A DNA stretch of 64,000 bases from Mastigias papua (Eukaryota > Cnidaria > Scyphozoa > Rhizostomeae > Mastigiidae): assembly GCA_964019165.1 (NCBI GenBank), contig OZ025275.1:13737874-13801873 (forward strand), written 5' to 3'. Below the pieces are notes generated by a model. The model did no database searches, was not told the origin of the DNA, and saw only the letters and a program-made list of their open reading frames with translations. Of this stretch, positions 36,190 to 49,060 are shown piece after piece (the stretch's first letter is position 1; the number at the start of each line of letters is the position of its first letter). Both the position numbers and the translations under genes were made by a program.

Positions 36190-36430
36190 GATGGGCGAGT
36201 GGCCAAGTGGTTAGAACGCTTGACATCAGGAATGGGATCTTACTCGAGGGGGCCAAGTCGAGAATTGACAGTTCCTCGGCCGTCGATATAGTGAGGTAGG
36301 TTGGCCAGTTCCTTGCCACCTTTAACTCCCAAGTGTTGCCACAAACTACCCACTATCTGTTGGGTGGACGGTGGGCGTGCATCCCTCCTATGGCGTGAGG
36401 GTTTACCTTGGACCATCGAGGTTCCGCACT
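36190..36430. mobile_element. tRNA-derived SINE, rearranged copy
   Basis: The left end is a plus-strand tRNA head (GAGTGGCCAAGTGGTTAGAACG). The body beyond about 36285 (GTGAGGTAGGTTGGCCAG ... CTGTTGGGTGGACGGTG) runs in the opposite orientation and ends in a minus-strand B-box region. It therefore looks like two SINE pieces joined head to head or an internal inversion. Confidence 0.65.
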
Positions 36431-36559
36431 GATTGGACACTAAGAGAGCTGAAGATCACCAACTGGATGTTACATACCTAATTTATGGACTCGTATTGAC
36501 TTTATTGTTGCGTTCACAGTCGGTCAATAACGTGACATGCAACTCACATGATAAATTAA

Positions 36560-36712
36560 TGCACACAGACACACAGACACAAACCGACACAGACACAAAC
36601 AGACACAGAAACACGAACACACAGGTACATACAGACACAAACAGACACACACACACACACAGACTCACATAGACAGACAGATACGGACACAGACACACAC
36701 ACAGAGGGAGAG
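36560..36712. repeat. ACAGAC/ACACAG-rich simple repeat
   Basis: Imperfect hexamer and dinucleotide mix (CACAGACACAAACAGACA). Confidence 0.85.
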
Positions 36713-37560
36713 AGATACACCATTTCAATAGCAGCTTAGAGGGAAACTTAGATAAGTTGAATTTACGACAAGGCTGGGTGAGAGCTATTAGAAAGCAGAA
36801 TTCACCGGAACCATGAAGGTATGCGTGACAGTAATGAGGATGTGAGGATCCTACAGGATTTTAAGTTTTGACGACAATAACATTATCAACTGGGTACATC
36901 AGAGATGAACTTAAGTCTATTGTAGAGTTTACAGTAAGTCAATACCGTGAAGTTCAATTCATCTTAAATATACATATGCACGCACACTCCTACGTACACA
37001 AACAGATATACATACAAATCAAGTTATTTTCCAGTTCAAAGTCTCAAAAGACCAACGATGACTTAGCAACAACTTAACTTCAGAACAACTCAGATGCCAA
37101 AAGCAAGGGAAGAGAACAGAGGTGGAAATGGCGCACTGAAGAACAGACTTTGCGTAGGTAGAGGAGACAGTTTTTATCATAATCCATCTAGGTATTTAAA
37201 TAACAATTCATACAGAAATGACAGAGAAAGAAAGAGATTGAATTAGTACAATGGTCTTCCAGATTCCCATCATTACTCTCACAATCCTTCATTCTCATTT
37301 ATCTTTGATTAATTAGAACTAAAGTAAGGTAACTTATTTATAGTGAGGAGAATAGCATAACTTCTAGCACACACAGCCAACTCTAATTACATCATTTTCT
37401 GGCTGGTTATCATAAAGATTCAAAGCCACCGACAGTCTGGATGTCAAACTACAACATTAGATAGAACCAGGCAATGAGATAAATAACTTCCCATACATAG
37501 GCATACAAGCATACAAAATATAAATGAACAAATATGTTTGTAAAGACACATTCAAGTACC
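36713..37560. other. Non-coding stretch, nothing recognised
   Basis: No supported exon or RNA gene on either strand. Confidence 0.4.
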
Positions 37561-37629
37561 TTACATATATATTTCTATAAATATATATATGTATATGTAC
37601 ACATATACATACACACATACAAACATACA

Positions 37630-37722
<93 letters not shown>

Positions 37723-37735
37723 TTATATTTATATT

Positions 37736-37767
<32 letters not shown>

Positions 37768-37769
37768 TT
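37630..37769. repeat. (TA)n microsatellite
   Basis: TA repeat with a (TATATT)n segment at 37709-37738. Confidence 0.96.
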
Positions 37770-37779
37770 CACACACACA

Positions 37780-37843
37780 TAGCGGTTAAGACGCTTCCGC
37801 GGAAAGCAGGAGATCCGGGTTCGATTCCCGGTGGTAGTATGTT
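37780..37843 (+). repeat. tRNA-like pseudogene / SINE head
   Basis: TAGCGGTTAAGACGC resembles a tRNA D-arm with A-box, and CCGGGTTCGATTCCCGG is a perfect T-arm hairpin with B-box. The 5-prime acceptor strand is replaced by CACACA simple sequence, so this is not an intact tRNA gene. It resembles tRNA-Glu-type sequence. Confidence 0.7.
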
Positions 37844-37972
37844 TTAATTTTCTCCTGAATTGTCTGATAATACTACTACTCCAGTCTGCACCCAAAAAGG
37901 AGAAATCGTCGTTACTCGCAAGCTACTGAATTCATATGTAGTGTATATGCATGTGCAGAAAGATGGGCATAA

Positions 37973-38190
37973 AGTATGCTTGGCTCTGAAGAAGGCATCA
38001 CGCCGAAACATAGACAGTGCTCCAGTTGAGTGACCGACCCATTGGATTCCAAAGGTTGAATTATCTTTACAGTTCTTTACATTTCATTTCGCCTCTGTGG
38101 CGCAGTGGAATAGCGCGGGACTCTTGGTCATGATACTTTTGTGTTTCTATGGGTTTGATTCCTCCTGGGGAACGAAAAAATTTTATTCCA
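37973..38190 (+). repeat. Composite tRNA-like repeat, copy 1, with hammerhead-like core
   Basis: It starts with CTTGGCTCTGAAGAAGGC, containing a CTGAAGA...GCC-GAAAC core at 37986-38009. About 90 bp later comes a tRNA-like head (GTGGCGCAGTGGAATAGCGC, then GGGTTTGATTCC). The same 210-bp unit recurs at 40115-40320. Both copies run directly into a (TA)n array. Confidence 0.7.
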
Positions 38191-38233
38191 ACTTGTGGCA
38201 GCCCACGTTTAAAAATTTTATACTTATTTACTC

Positions 38234-38580
<347 letters not shown>

Positions 38581-38585
38581 ATTCA

Positions 38586-38700
38586 AAAGCATACCGTATT
38601 GTGTTGTAAACGTTTTGACTACTATCTTCATCAGCATTAACTTGACAATGTATGGGACTTAGCTAGATTTCCTACGTAACAAACGGGTGACATAGGTATT
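38586..38700 (-). repeat. Half of the 40.5-kb foldback family
   Basis: GTTGTAAACGTTTTGACTAC ... CTTCATCAGC aligns with the left arm and loop of the foldback at 40452-40653, including the ATTTCCT.CGTAACAA loop region. The minus strand carries CTGATGA...AAAAC, a worn version of the hammerhead-like core. Confidence 0.55.
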
Positions 38701-39084
38701 ACCCAAGGGGACCCTACTTATTAACAATAGTTCCAGTAGTAAAGTGCAGTTAAGGGAGAGCGGCAAAGCTGCGAGGAAGAAACAATAGACTAAAAAAGTC
38801 TAGACAAAGGGCATCTAAGAAGTGTACACTAACTGCTAGACAAAGGAATAGGTGAGGAAATGCTGGAAAGCGAAATGAATAGGCATATAGTGCCAAGAAA
38901 CTGGGCCTGTATAGATGAAAATGAATGGTCCGCAAATCCGATGTTTAGTCCTTTTGGCGCAAAAAGCTGTCTAGCATGAAATGCCAAAATCCTTCCCTAT
39001 GTCTGAACTCTCCAAAAGCTCTGTTTATAATCTGAAAACTAACGTCCTTTATATACATATACATATAAATATATATATAAAAAG

Positions 39085-39345
39085 GTAAAGGTGAGTCCCG
39101 TATACGATTCCGTACGTTGGGGGAGTGCCTGTTAGAGGGACACTTATCCTGAGGCTCCGGCATAGTGAGGTAGGGTGGCCAGTTCCTTTCCTCGCCGCCT
39201 TTAACTTCCCCAGTGTTGCCACCAGGTGCCCATTTGCTGCTGGGTGAACAGTGAGCGAGCATCCAAACTATGATCCGAGGGTTCGGCTCGAACCATCGAT
39301 GTTTCGCACAGCAGTCAAGCGCTCTAACCACTTGGCCACTCGCCC
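39085..39345 (-). mobile_element. tRNA-derived SINE, copy 2
   Basis: The minus strand begins GGGCGAGTGGCCAAGTGG (A-box), with B-box GGTTCGAGCC, and continues into the same body as copy 1 at 1943-2207. It is flanked on both sides by TA-rich simple sequence. It also creates a spurious 136-codon minus-strand open frame. Confidence 0.85.
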
Positions 39346-39349
39346 ATAA

Positions 39350-39355
<6 letters not shown>

Positions 39356-39400
<45 letters not shown>
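39356..39400. repeat. (TA)n microsatellite
   Basis: About 44 bp of pure TA between the SINE and the LINE tail. Confidence 0.93.
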
Positions 39401-40079
<679 letters not shown>

Positions 40080-40114
40080 TTATATAGCCTTGGCAGAAAA
40101 ATGGTTATACAGCA

Positions 40115-40320
40115 CGCTTGGCTCTGAAGAAGGCATTACGCCGAAACATAAACAGTGCCTCAGTTGAGTGAACGACTCATTGAATTCCAAAGGTTGAATG
40201 ACCTTTGAGTTTCGCTGCTATCTCATCATTGTACCTCTGTGGTGCAGTGCAATAGCGCGGGACTCCTCGGCAGCAAACGTTTGCGCTTCTATGGGTTCGA
40301 TTCATCCTGGAGCACGAAAA
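40115..40320 (+). repeat. Composite tRNA-like repeat, copy 2, with hammerhead-like core
   Basis: Same order as 37973-38190: CTGAAGA...GCC-GAAAC at 40124-40147, ATTCCAAAGGTTGAAT, tRNA-like head GTGGTGCAGTGCAATAGCGC, B-box GGGTTCGATTC, then (TA)n at 40326-40440. By-eye similarity to copy 1 is about 85 percent. Confidence 0.7.
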
Positions 40321-40324
40321 TAAT

Positions 40325-40443
<119 letters not shown>

Positions 40444-40451
40444 GTATATAG

Positions 40452-40653
40452 ATAGAGAAATTAAAAAACGTACTTTCTTGTTGTAAACGTTTCGATTTAT
40501 TATCTACATCAGTACTAGCAATTCAACGATACGTGATCTACTTAAATTTCCTGAATAACAAAAGTAGATCACGTAGCGTTGAATTGCTAGTACTGATGTA
40601 GATAATAAATCGAAACGTTTACAACAAGAAAGTATATTTTTGAATTTCTCTAT
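40452..40653. repeat. Foldback hairpin element, arms about 92 bp
   Basis: The arm 40452-40543 is inverted at 40561-40653 with only a few mismatches, around an 18-bp loop. Each arm carries the word CTGATGTAGATAATAAAT followed by CGAAACG (plus strand 40593-40616, minus strand 40512-40489), a hammerhead-like core. RNA or single-stranded DNA from here would form one very long hairpin. Confidence 0.9.
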
Positions 40654-40659
40654 GTTTTA

Positions 40660-42436
40660 CTTTAAAACTTAGCTAGTGCGGCTTTGACGTATTATATATA
40701 AATATATAATTTCGTCTTCCGTAGTAATAAGCATTGAATGTAACTGGAATGGTTACTTCCGAAGAAAACGAAAGTCGAAGCATTCAAGAAGTTGAAATTG
40801 TTTTGTAATTATACTTGATGTTCTAATTTGTTGGTGGTTAAGAAGAGAAGTGCAAAGACTTACTCTGAGCCGTGATAAGGTGTGCAGATCCGCTTCCCTT
40901 TTATTTTTATATAAATGCAGTTTAAAATTTACAAAACACTACAAACACTTAAACTTTACAAGACGATAATGCAGGGAGCATGAAAATGCATTGCAACCCT
41001 GCAATTATTACATTAAAATATTACTAACAGATACAAATACAAGAAAAAACTACAAACAAAAAAAATGATTACAACTACAATTACTAACAGAAAAGTTATC
41101 ACAGTGACCACTCCACAAAGCGAACCCCGAGGTGTACCTTGTCAAAAAACACTCGTCGAAAACATCCGCTTCCCTTCACCAACTGGTAATACAGGTACCC
41201 ATTTGCTTCTGGGTGCGCAATGAAAGAGTGTCCTAGCTATAATGCTTTTCATTGCTGTGTTATCGAGACTTGTAGACAAAATGATACCTTTTCAGTTCTT
41301 CGAGCAGGCATCATTTTTCGATGATAAGCAATGAGGAAGAAGAGGTTCCGTTGTCATCGCATAGCGAAATGTTTTCATTCAGATTTCTACGAATTCTAAA
41401 GTGACAAAGAGTGCGTATCTACCGGATTCAATGTAAAAGAACAGATATGAAAGCTGTCCATTACTAACTGCAAATAACATTATACAACAATATAGCATTA
41501 TATGGTATATACAGGAAATCTAAAGCAAATTCTCACTACATTCTATGATAAAGAAAGCGATAGTTAACCTAGATAGCACAAACCCTGTATCTACTCTCTA
41601 ATCATTTCCGTATCCAATTACCTCTGTTAAACTTTAGGCCAGAAATGGATATCTCGGGAACAGAATGCTTGACATGTAAACTTAATCACTCGATCCTGAA
41701 AACAGATCTTCTAATGAATGATCAACACCAGACTTAAAGTTTTGAAAATGACATGGTGTATCAAAATCTTCTTAAGCCTGCATATGAAATTCTAGGTAAA
41801 AATGAAAAGGAATCATCAGTTTTCATAATCCTGCTTTGTGTCTACAACTGACTTTATGTTAGTGGATTTGTGAATAAAGAAATATCAGATTGAACTACAA
41901 AACAGTGGATGAACAACCTTACATTCCGTGACATCGCCATACTCTTAAATATGCCTGCTGTTCAATTACATTACCTTTGCGATGAAGCTTGGCAAATACA
42001 CTTTTACCGTTTATAAAAATGTGCATGGTTTTTGCATAGATGGGAACAGAGATTCTGTCGCTTCTTAACGCTTCTGTCTCAACTGTAGCAGCTGTAAAAA
42101 TCTTTCAAAGCCTTCAAATATAGCCTTTCATCAAACTCAAAAAGAGCTCCTCTTGGTATGTTCTATCGATTTTATCAAAGCACACTGCCAGGCTCTTGCC
42201 AGTGCCGGTATGATTGCATTGACTCGACGGTATGACTCGACTATTGTCCCTTAAATCTCCCATAAATACTCAAAGCACAATCAAGCATATTTAACAGCAC
42301 TCAGATCGACTCTGGAGCCATTTGTCATACAATAGCCAATCTACAGCGACAATTTGCTGCTGCCATAGATATGGACAACTCTATTCTGCCGAGAGGGCGG
42401 AGATTCCTCGTTTGGTTCCAGGATCCTACAGTCAAA
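40660..42436. other. Intergenic stretch downstream of the cysteine-rich gene
   Basis: No further exon was found. A short piece near 41185-41225 (AGGTACCCATTTGCTTCTGGGTG) is a fragment of the tRNA-derived SINE body. Confidence 0.45.
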
Positions 42437-42579
42437 TTAAAACTGTCCACTTCCCGACTCCCCATAATGATGGTCTTCATTGTCGACCTCGTTATCACCG
42501 TGCTGATAAACTTTTATCTCATGATCTCCAGATGATGTTGTTCTGTGAGTGTTGCTGAGTTCGTGAATGTTTTTTGGGC
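42437..42579 (-). CDS. Secreted cysteine-rich protein, last coding exon
   Basis: A minus-strand exon after the strong acceptor CCCTACCTTCAG. It enters in phase 1, which agrees with the donor of the exon at 43333-43587 (A + GC gives Ser). It encodes 47 residues and ends at TAA (42437-42439). The peptide is hydrophilic and acidic with several His and Gly residues (DNEVDNEDHHYGESGSGQF at the end) and has no cysteine, so it is likely a flexible tail. Phase agreement and splice sites are the main support; I recognise no homologue. Confidence 0.6.
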
Positions 42580-43332
42580 CTGAAGGTAGGGGAGTGCAAG
42601 TTTAGAATCTAAATCGAACTCCGATACAGTTTGTTTTTATGGTAGAAAAGATAAATATATGTATATCAAACACATGAGTGAATTCTAGGGCATATAAATA
42701 TGAACAAACTTCAGAGTAGAGTGGAAATTTGCGCTTGCAAGTGAAGCCTAGATATGGAAAGTAGAATTTGGAAGATGAAATTGGCAGCATCAGAGATGTG
42801 GCTGCCACGAGGGGAACTATGACTTCAAAAGGTAGCAATAAAGGTGTGCTATAATGCGAGGTAAAAGACCATGGTAGCATTGGGAAGAAGCAAGGAGCAG
42901 CCTTGGAAAGCATTCTGAGAAATAGGAAAAACTGCAACAACATGAAAGATAAAGGGTACCAAAAGCTTAGGGCAGCTACCTAAAAGCAAGTCATATAACT
43001 CTACAGCCGGGCTGGGAACTCGCAACTGCAAATAACATCAACCACAAGGTCAATAGCAGAAGACTGGAAAACCTGAGAGGAATAAAAGTCTCGATGGGTG
43101 ACAGGGCATATCTAAATGCTCAAAATTTACTTGCACTTTGCAATAAAATTAGGATGTTCCGTCAGTGTCTCATGCAGAATTTAATAAAAGCTGCCAACTC
43201 TTTCAAAAAAGGTACATTTATATTGAAACCTTAATTAAAAATGAGAGAATATACAACCAAACAACACAACTCGATAGAAATGCATGAAGGCACAGATCTT
43301 TTAGCATCACAGCAGGTCAAACAGCTACTTAC
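42580..43332 (-). other. Intron of the cysteine-rich gene
   Basis: Inferred from matching phase-1 splice sites on both sides. Nothing else is recognisable inside. Confidence 0.55.
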
Positions 43333-43587
43333 TCGGGGTTTGAAATATCTGTTGAACTTCATGAAAATCAAAGTCATCCATGCATTTTGTAACATCAACA
43401 TTACGAAGAAAGGCCTCGATGTAGTAAACAGTTCCATAATCATGCACACGACACTCCTTCTTGCTCTTCTCAACAGTTAAACAGTCCACTAACTTTGTTA
43501 TATTACATGCAGTTCCCTTGTTTCCACGAAGGTACTGTGCTGTTCCATATTGATTTATGCAGCGAACTTGCATGTTTACTTCGCAAA
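43333..43587 (-). CDS. Secreted cysteine-rich protein, six-cysteine module exon
   Basis: A 255-bp minus-strand exon between acceptor TATTCTTACAG and donor CCGA|GTAAGT, phase 1 on both sides, as is common for extracellular modules. It encodes 84 residues with six cysteines: CEVNMQVRC, then ACNITKLVDC, EC and TKC. The spacing suggests three disulfides. The CN...VDC stretch resembles CNTLQFVDAC in the exon at 48698-48775, so the protein probably has two related modules. I do not recognise the family; a DUF19-like fold is possible but unproven. The splice sites are good and the phases agree with both neighbours. Confidence 0.72.
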
Positions 43588-44754
43588 CTGTAAGAATAAA
43601 GCGAATGGATTGAATGCTGTCAAGTAAAAACTCTAACACCAAGAGAGCTTCAGCTCCTTGCTAATTCAAATTGTCCTAGGACTATAGAAGGGCATAGAAT
43701 GTTGATCTGACTCACTTTGTGGAGTTGCAATTCGAATTGGGATGGGGAACTGTATTGGGAAAGTGTGGATCAGCAACTATGCAGCAAAAGGACGTCATCA
43801 AAACTAGAACAATTAGTATATATTAAGATATAACTAATTCCAAATAACGTTGAAATTTTATGATTTACAATTAGATAGTAAACAAGTTTTAAGCTTCTGC
43901 CACGAATTTCAAACTACCTGATCTTATAAGGGGCCAACACTCATCAAGACTTTTATAGGAAAAATTTACAGCTTCACATTATTTGCATGGCTACCATACT
44001 GAGGAATAACCCTTGATTCTCACATGCATTAAACAATTACAACACAGCAACCGGCACTGAAGATACCCATGTTATGTTGCTATGCTCATAGGAGATAAAA
44101 ATGTATAAAAATATATACATAATATATGTATATATAGGATCTCTCTTAAGAGCTATATAATGGACTTTGCATAGATCTCTCTCTCTCTCTCTCTCGACCT
44201 GTACACAGAAGTTTTAGAACAGCATACTTTTTGTAGAACTGCACGTTAAAAGCATTCGTAACACTTTGAAGAACGGTTGATTATATGAATCCTATCTCAA
44301 TGTATGTTATTTATTCTGTGATAGATCTTATTTAGCAACCAAAAAAGTATTCTCTCGAATTTCGACTCAGGTTACACTTCTCTTTTTGCTATTTGGTCGT
44401 ATGTTTTTTTCTAGTAAGTAATGTCAGGGAAAGGCTAATAGAGCCTATAACAAAGTCCTGACAAAAGAAAAAAGAGAAAAGAAAGTTAAGTAGATAGGGA
44501 GATGAGATCCAGTTTGTTGATGATAGATTTGAAGTAAGTTAAGTTGCAGGATTCAGGAAAGGAGGAGGAAGGTAAGGTGTTCGAAAGTTGACACGTGTTT
44601 TGTTATTTTGTTATTTCGTATGTGTATTAGGTGCATACCCACATCAAATGAGGAAGTGAAATGCTACAATCTCTTCCTAAGGCCAGTACTTCCTCCCGGC
44701 ATATATTCCATTGAATTGCACATATTTTTTATAAAACAGTGGGTTGTATGAAAG

Positions 44755-45030
44755 CAGTACTGGGCTGCTCAAAAACTTAAAAAAGTTCAGTGCTGGATAT
44801 TTGAAATCTAAGAAAACCAATAGGTTCATGCACATGTATTCTAATTTTCATGCAAGCCCATCATCCTTTTGATTTCGTCTTTTGACAGTGTTATGTATGC
44901 GTAGTGCCTAGCTGTCTGCAGTGTTAACAAACTCAAATATCTTTGCTTAGAAAGTCTTAAGAAAGTTTAACTATTGAAATCAAGAAAAAGTTAAGAAAGT
45001 TTCAGCACTGGGAGAAAAAAATTTCTTCTA
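44755..45030. repeat. Second copy of the repeat at 85-400
   Basis: CAGTACTGGGCTG and AAAGTTCAGTGCTGG at the left, AAGAAAGTTTCAGCACTGGG at the right in inverted sense. Diverged, non-coding. Confidence 0.4.
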
Positions 45031-45278
45031 TAGACACGTGTAATACAGTTTAATTCTACTAGTCGATTACCTAAACAAAATGATATTCTAGAAATCTAAT
45101 TATCGTCTGGACCACTTTGCAAATAATTTCTTTTTTGTTTTTAATTTTAGGGCCTGAGTACTTAAGCAGGATTGACCCTGTTATAAGGGGTGGCTCTGGG
45201 ACCAGAGGTATATTTTCATATGGAACTTCAAGAAGAATTACTGTTCTATGCTGAGAAGTCAGCATGCCACTACTGTAG

Positions 45279-45687
45279 TAACTCGATTAAGCCACCGGAG
45301 GTTTATTTGTCAGAAACTATTTTGCGGGTGGGGGCTTATTCGAGGGGAGGGCTTACTAAATTTAGAGGTCCTCAGGTCTACCAAAGACAATATATCATTT
45401 TCAATATAAAATACATTGGCTTAAAGGTAAATCGAGATGGGATCAAGGGGGAGAAAGTTGGAAAGTTGTTCTCGCCAAATATTAGCACACGAACAAAACA
45501 ATAGCTGAAGTTTTTAATTTTCATTGCTTTTAATCTGTATTATACTGAGCCCAGAAAATTCCCATGCGAGCTTATTCGAGGGTGGAGGGTGTGGGCTTAT
45601 TTGTCAGAAATCATACTGGATGTGGGGGCTTATAAGAGGGTGGGCTTATTCGAAGGAGGGGCTTAATCAAATCATTACTGCATACAC
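45279..45687. repeat. TIR element of the GGCTTATTCGA family
   Basis: The left end TACTGTAGTAACTCGATTAAGCC is mirrored by GGCTTAATCAAATCATTACTGCATA at the right. Inside both ends are repeated GGGCTTATTCGAGGG words. About 400 bp, non-coding. TA at the borders would fit a Tc1/mariner-type duplication. Confidence 0.55.
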
Positions 45688-46568
45688 AGATGCAAAGTGA
45701 CCAGCTGAAAGTGCAGTGAGTACGAGCAGTTGCGAAAAATTGTTTTCATTCGTATAAACATCTACAAAACATACAGCTACAAAAACGATACCACTGGGAG
45801 GAAGGAATTACATAGCAACCCTGTGGCCATTACACAAACCATAAGAACACAAGTAAAGGGAGGGAGGGCACCTCAAAAATTAATAGACAGCATTTCAAAT
45901 TCACATGTAGGCCCGTGCCAAAAACGTTATCAAAAAGGATGTGAGGACCCACAAAACGGCAAAATTTCGTTACGCAATGGGGGAATGACCTTAAATAAAC
46001 AGTCAGGCAATGCACAAATATTAAGGAAAGAAAAGGGAAACAGGTAGTAGTAAGATAGTTACATACTCATTAAACAAGGAAAGAACTTTAAGAATATTAG
46101 GAAAAATTGTTAGTGGTCATTCATTCAAAACGCTTAGAATCATGAATGTATTGTATGGTCATTGCTAAGATTTTGGCATTTGAATCATATGATAAATTAT
46201 CATGGCCATAGAGAATAATTTATAGTAGTTCTTCATTGCTCAAATTCCTAAATCCATATGGGTGTAATATACTGTTCATACACGCGACAAGATCTGGCCT
46301 AGTTGTACAATAAACTTGGTAAAGCAGGAAATAGTGTTCCGTATTTTCGACACCGTCATTTACCTGCTGTCTTCAGCCTTACTAAGCCATTACAAGAAAA
46401 AGTTTCCGAATGTTTGCTCCTGGTAACAGGACCAGCACTGCTTTGCTACAATGGGATGCTAACTACAATGGCTGGCCTTGTTACCATGCAATTGTAAAAA
46501 TAATTGCCCCATTTGAATCAGTACTTACTGGCAGTGGTAGCAAACATGTTGGATGTTTGCACTAATTA

Positions 46569-46766
46569 ATGAGAGAAAATTACCAGTCAATGAATCCTCC
46601 TAACCCATCATTTGTATTGGAATTTCATGAAAAGAAGCACGTAAATTATAATCTAAGAACAAAACCCCTTTGCAAACTACCAAAAATAAGGACAAAAGGC
46701 TTTGGTAAAAATCACTGTATTCTAGGGGATTTCCTCTTTGGAACGCCAAGGATGACTGTGCTATAA
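46569..46766 (+). pseudogene. Small LINE C-terminal fragment
   Basis: The frame reads NPSFVLEFHEKKHVNYNLR, then LCKLPKIRTKGFGKN. This parallels YDLRIKNLLQIPKVKTSSYG in the LINE tail at 39401-39955. Only about 60 codons survive. Confidence 0.65.
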
Positions 46767-48251
46767 ATTACACCAACACTTTTCCTCGGTCAGCAAGGAC
46801 AGCTTAACTGATGTAATAAGGCTCTGATATATGGAAGTATGCGGTAGCAAACAGACTTCCCATATAGATGCACACATCAGAACATTTACAAAATGTTGAA
46901 CCATCCTTCAAACCAATGCCCCACTTTACTCGAACAAAATATCCGTATTGAAAGGAAAAAGCAGTTGAGCTAGAGCCCTGCGGATCGTTCTGAGGTATAT
47001 AATAGGTTGTGAAGATTAAAGCTAGATTTGTTATTAAAATTTCGTCGCATCACACTCAAGCAGACAAATAGCCCCATACATTAGAGTGCACGTGCTCCTT
47101 TTTGCTTATACTTTATCAAACTGAAATACAGCTGAGCATGCGCGGAAAGTATTCTTTATCCGCCCACATTGGCATATGGTTCTTTCTGATAAGTAAGCCT
47201 GTTCTTTTATTACATGTGCATTATATTGGACAGTTCTAAGACAAAGAAACGTACAGTATATACGGTGCATATTTATACCTTTGTAAGATTGTATCTGAAT
47301 TGAGTTCGGTATTAAGCAAATAGGACCTCTACCCAAAAGCCCGGGAGTATACCGTCTTAATTGTGTCTTTCGGAGTTAAAATTAGCTCCTATCTAAGACT
47401 GTTGTAGGATATAGCTGTTTCTAAGCGTCTCTTTCTCATTGCAAATTGAATGCGAAAATCATTCAACAGTAATTGTTCTCTAAAAGCGACGCCTATCTTT
47501 GCGGAAGTTTTTCAATACACGAGGTCGCCCATGCCGTCCTACCGCGCCCTTTTAAGCGCACAAGTGAAACAATCAAAGCGCCAAAATAAATGTTAAAAAT
47601 CCCAGCAATTGAAAGGACAGTTTGAAATCTAACATTCTTTTCAGTAGATTTTAAGAAGTATTAGCCCTGCGCATTTATCTTTCAAAGTCATTTTGGTCCA
47701 GTGACTGCAGTCCTATGGTTCTTCTCCAGGACTCAGGGCTCATTGACAGTGCTTAGTGCCAGCGAACACATATCTGAGCACAAGATGAGCTTGAGAATAA
47801 CTTGCAAACCACTCTTTTACAGGACTCCCAGCTGCGTTAAGTGCTGTTACACTAGCATATGTAATTAGCAACAATCAACAGGTAGGTTTTGATCAATAGT
47901 GCATGCAGAAATTCTGAGCGTATGATCTTGTGGTTGCAAGTGGCGCTCGCATATACTAGTGAGCCCTGCGTCGCGCAAGGGACAAAGTGCATGTCTGTCT
48001 ACAAAGTCTGGGAACATGAAACGAGACGTAAATAAACTGAAATTTTAAAATAGCACCATATACAGTCATTTGATTGGAATATCATTTGATCATGGGGTGT
48101 GGCAGCAACTTCACCTATTCCACTCCAAGTTACCTGTGCAACACAGAAAATATGAGCAAACTTGAACATTAGTTGGAGAACACCGCTGACTTAAGAATTG
48201 ACCAAAATGGTTCGTGTGAGGAACGAACTGCTCTCAAATGTATAAGCTTAC

Positions 48252-48399
48252 TTGTTTCTATGATATCTCCTTGGGTGTTGTCCTTGAGATGGCAAAACTG
48301 AGTTGCTACTAGCGAGGTGAATCTGTCCTCTCCGCAAATCGTTTCTGGTGGGAATCTGCCAAGAGCAATATTCCTACCAGAAGTTTGTTCAACATATGC
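48252..48399 (-). CDS. Secreted cysteine-rich protein, internal exon
   Basis: A minus-strand exon of 148 bp between acceptor AACTGTATAG and donor AACAA|GTAAGC. It enters in phase 0 and leaves in phase 1, so it joins correctly to the six-cysteine exon at 43587. It encodes 49 residues with two cysteines (PPETICGEDRFTSL and ATQFCHLKD). No stop in the used frame; the other two frames are closed. No family recognised. Confidence 0.6.
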
Positions 48400-48697
48400 C
48401 TATACAGTTAACAGAGTAATGTAATTATCCAGTCCTGATCAATAGAATAACATTCCTCATGACGTCCCTCACATGAATCATCTTGGTATCGTAATGGTTA
48501 AGATGACAACGCTGCCTGATCTGAATGAATTGTAACGAAGCTTTAAATTATCGATCAACTCTAATATTTCATTCTTGAGATGACAAAAGCCCTTCGTCTG
48601 TACAATGTCTAGCAGAACACGGTAGAGGGGAAACATTAATCACTTTTGAACATGAAAATCACGTGTCGATAAATTTGAAAATAGACAAGGCAGTTAC
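48400..48697 (-). other. Short intron of the cysteine-rich gene
   Basis: A 298-bp phase-0 intron inferred from the flanking exons. Confidence 0.5.
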
Positions 48698-48775
48698 TTG
48701 TTCACGGCCATTCTTCATACAAGCATCAACAAATTGAAGAGTGTTACAAAATATTGTAGAAAAGAGGAAAATGTG
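48698..48775 (-). CDS. Secreted cysteine-rich protein, probable internal exon
   Basis: The minus strand encodes FCNTLQFVDACMKNGREQ before a CAA|GTAACT donor in phase 0. This resembles ACNITKLVDC in the exon at 43333-43587, the chief reason for calling it. The acceptor is uncertain: the only AG in frame is at 48776-48777, which lies before rather than after the pyrimidine run. A further candidate piece at 48875-48957 (GCLSSHVLEIKSWKFDC, entering in phase 1) would connect to exon 1 but has no good donor before its stop. Confidence 0.4.
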
Positions 48776-49060
48776 CTACGCTTAATGACTTTTTACGAGA
48801 TAGCATAACTGTTAAGTACACTGTGGAACCAGTTTTTTAAACATCATTCGTGACCTTAAGAACAGCGCATTCTATTCTTCAAAATCAATTAGCTCGCAAT
48901 CAAATTTCCATGATTTAATCTCAAGAACATGCGATGATAGGCACCCAATTTCATTATCTACTTTTTGACATGAGTCGTTTCTCCATTGCCATTAATCTGC
49001 TAGATAGGTAAATGGACCCTCCCCCCTAAGTACTATCATGCCAATGTTAAAATACCTTAC

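Larger units (their letters stand above)
43588..48251 (-). other. Long intron of the cysteine-rich gene with repeats
   Basis: Joined by phase-1 splice sites. It holds the repeats at 44755-45030 and 45279-45687, a (CT)n tract at 44178-44194 and a LINE relic at 46569-46766. Additional small exons cannot be excluded. Confidence 0.5.

Noticed and set aside
37780..37843. Functional tRNA gene
   Set aside because: The T-arm is perfect but the acceptor stem 5-prime half is missing and replaced by CA repeats.
42258..42534. Plus-strand open stretch with a hydrophobic segment (IMMVFIVDLVITVLI)
   Set aside because: It overlaps the minus-strand last exon, which has matching phase and a strong acceptor; the hydrophobic run is its complement.
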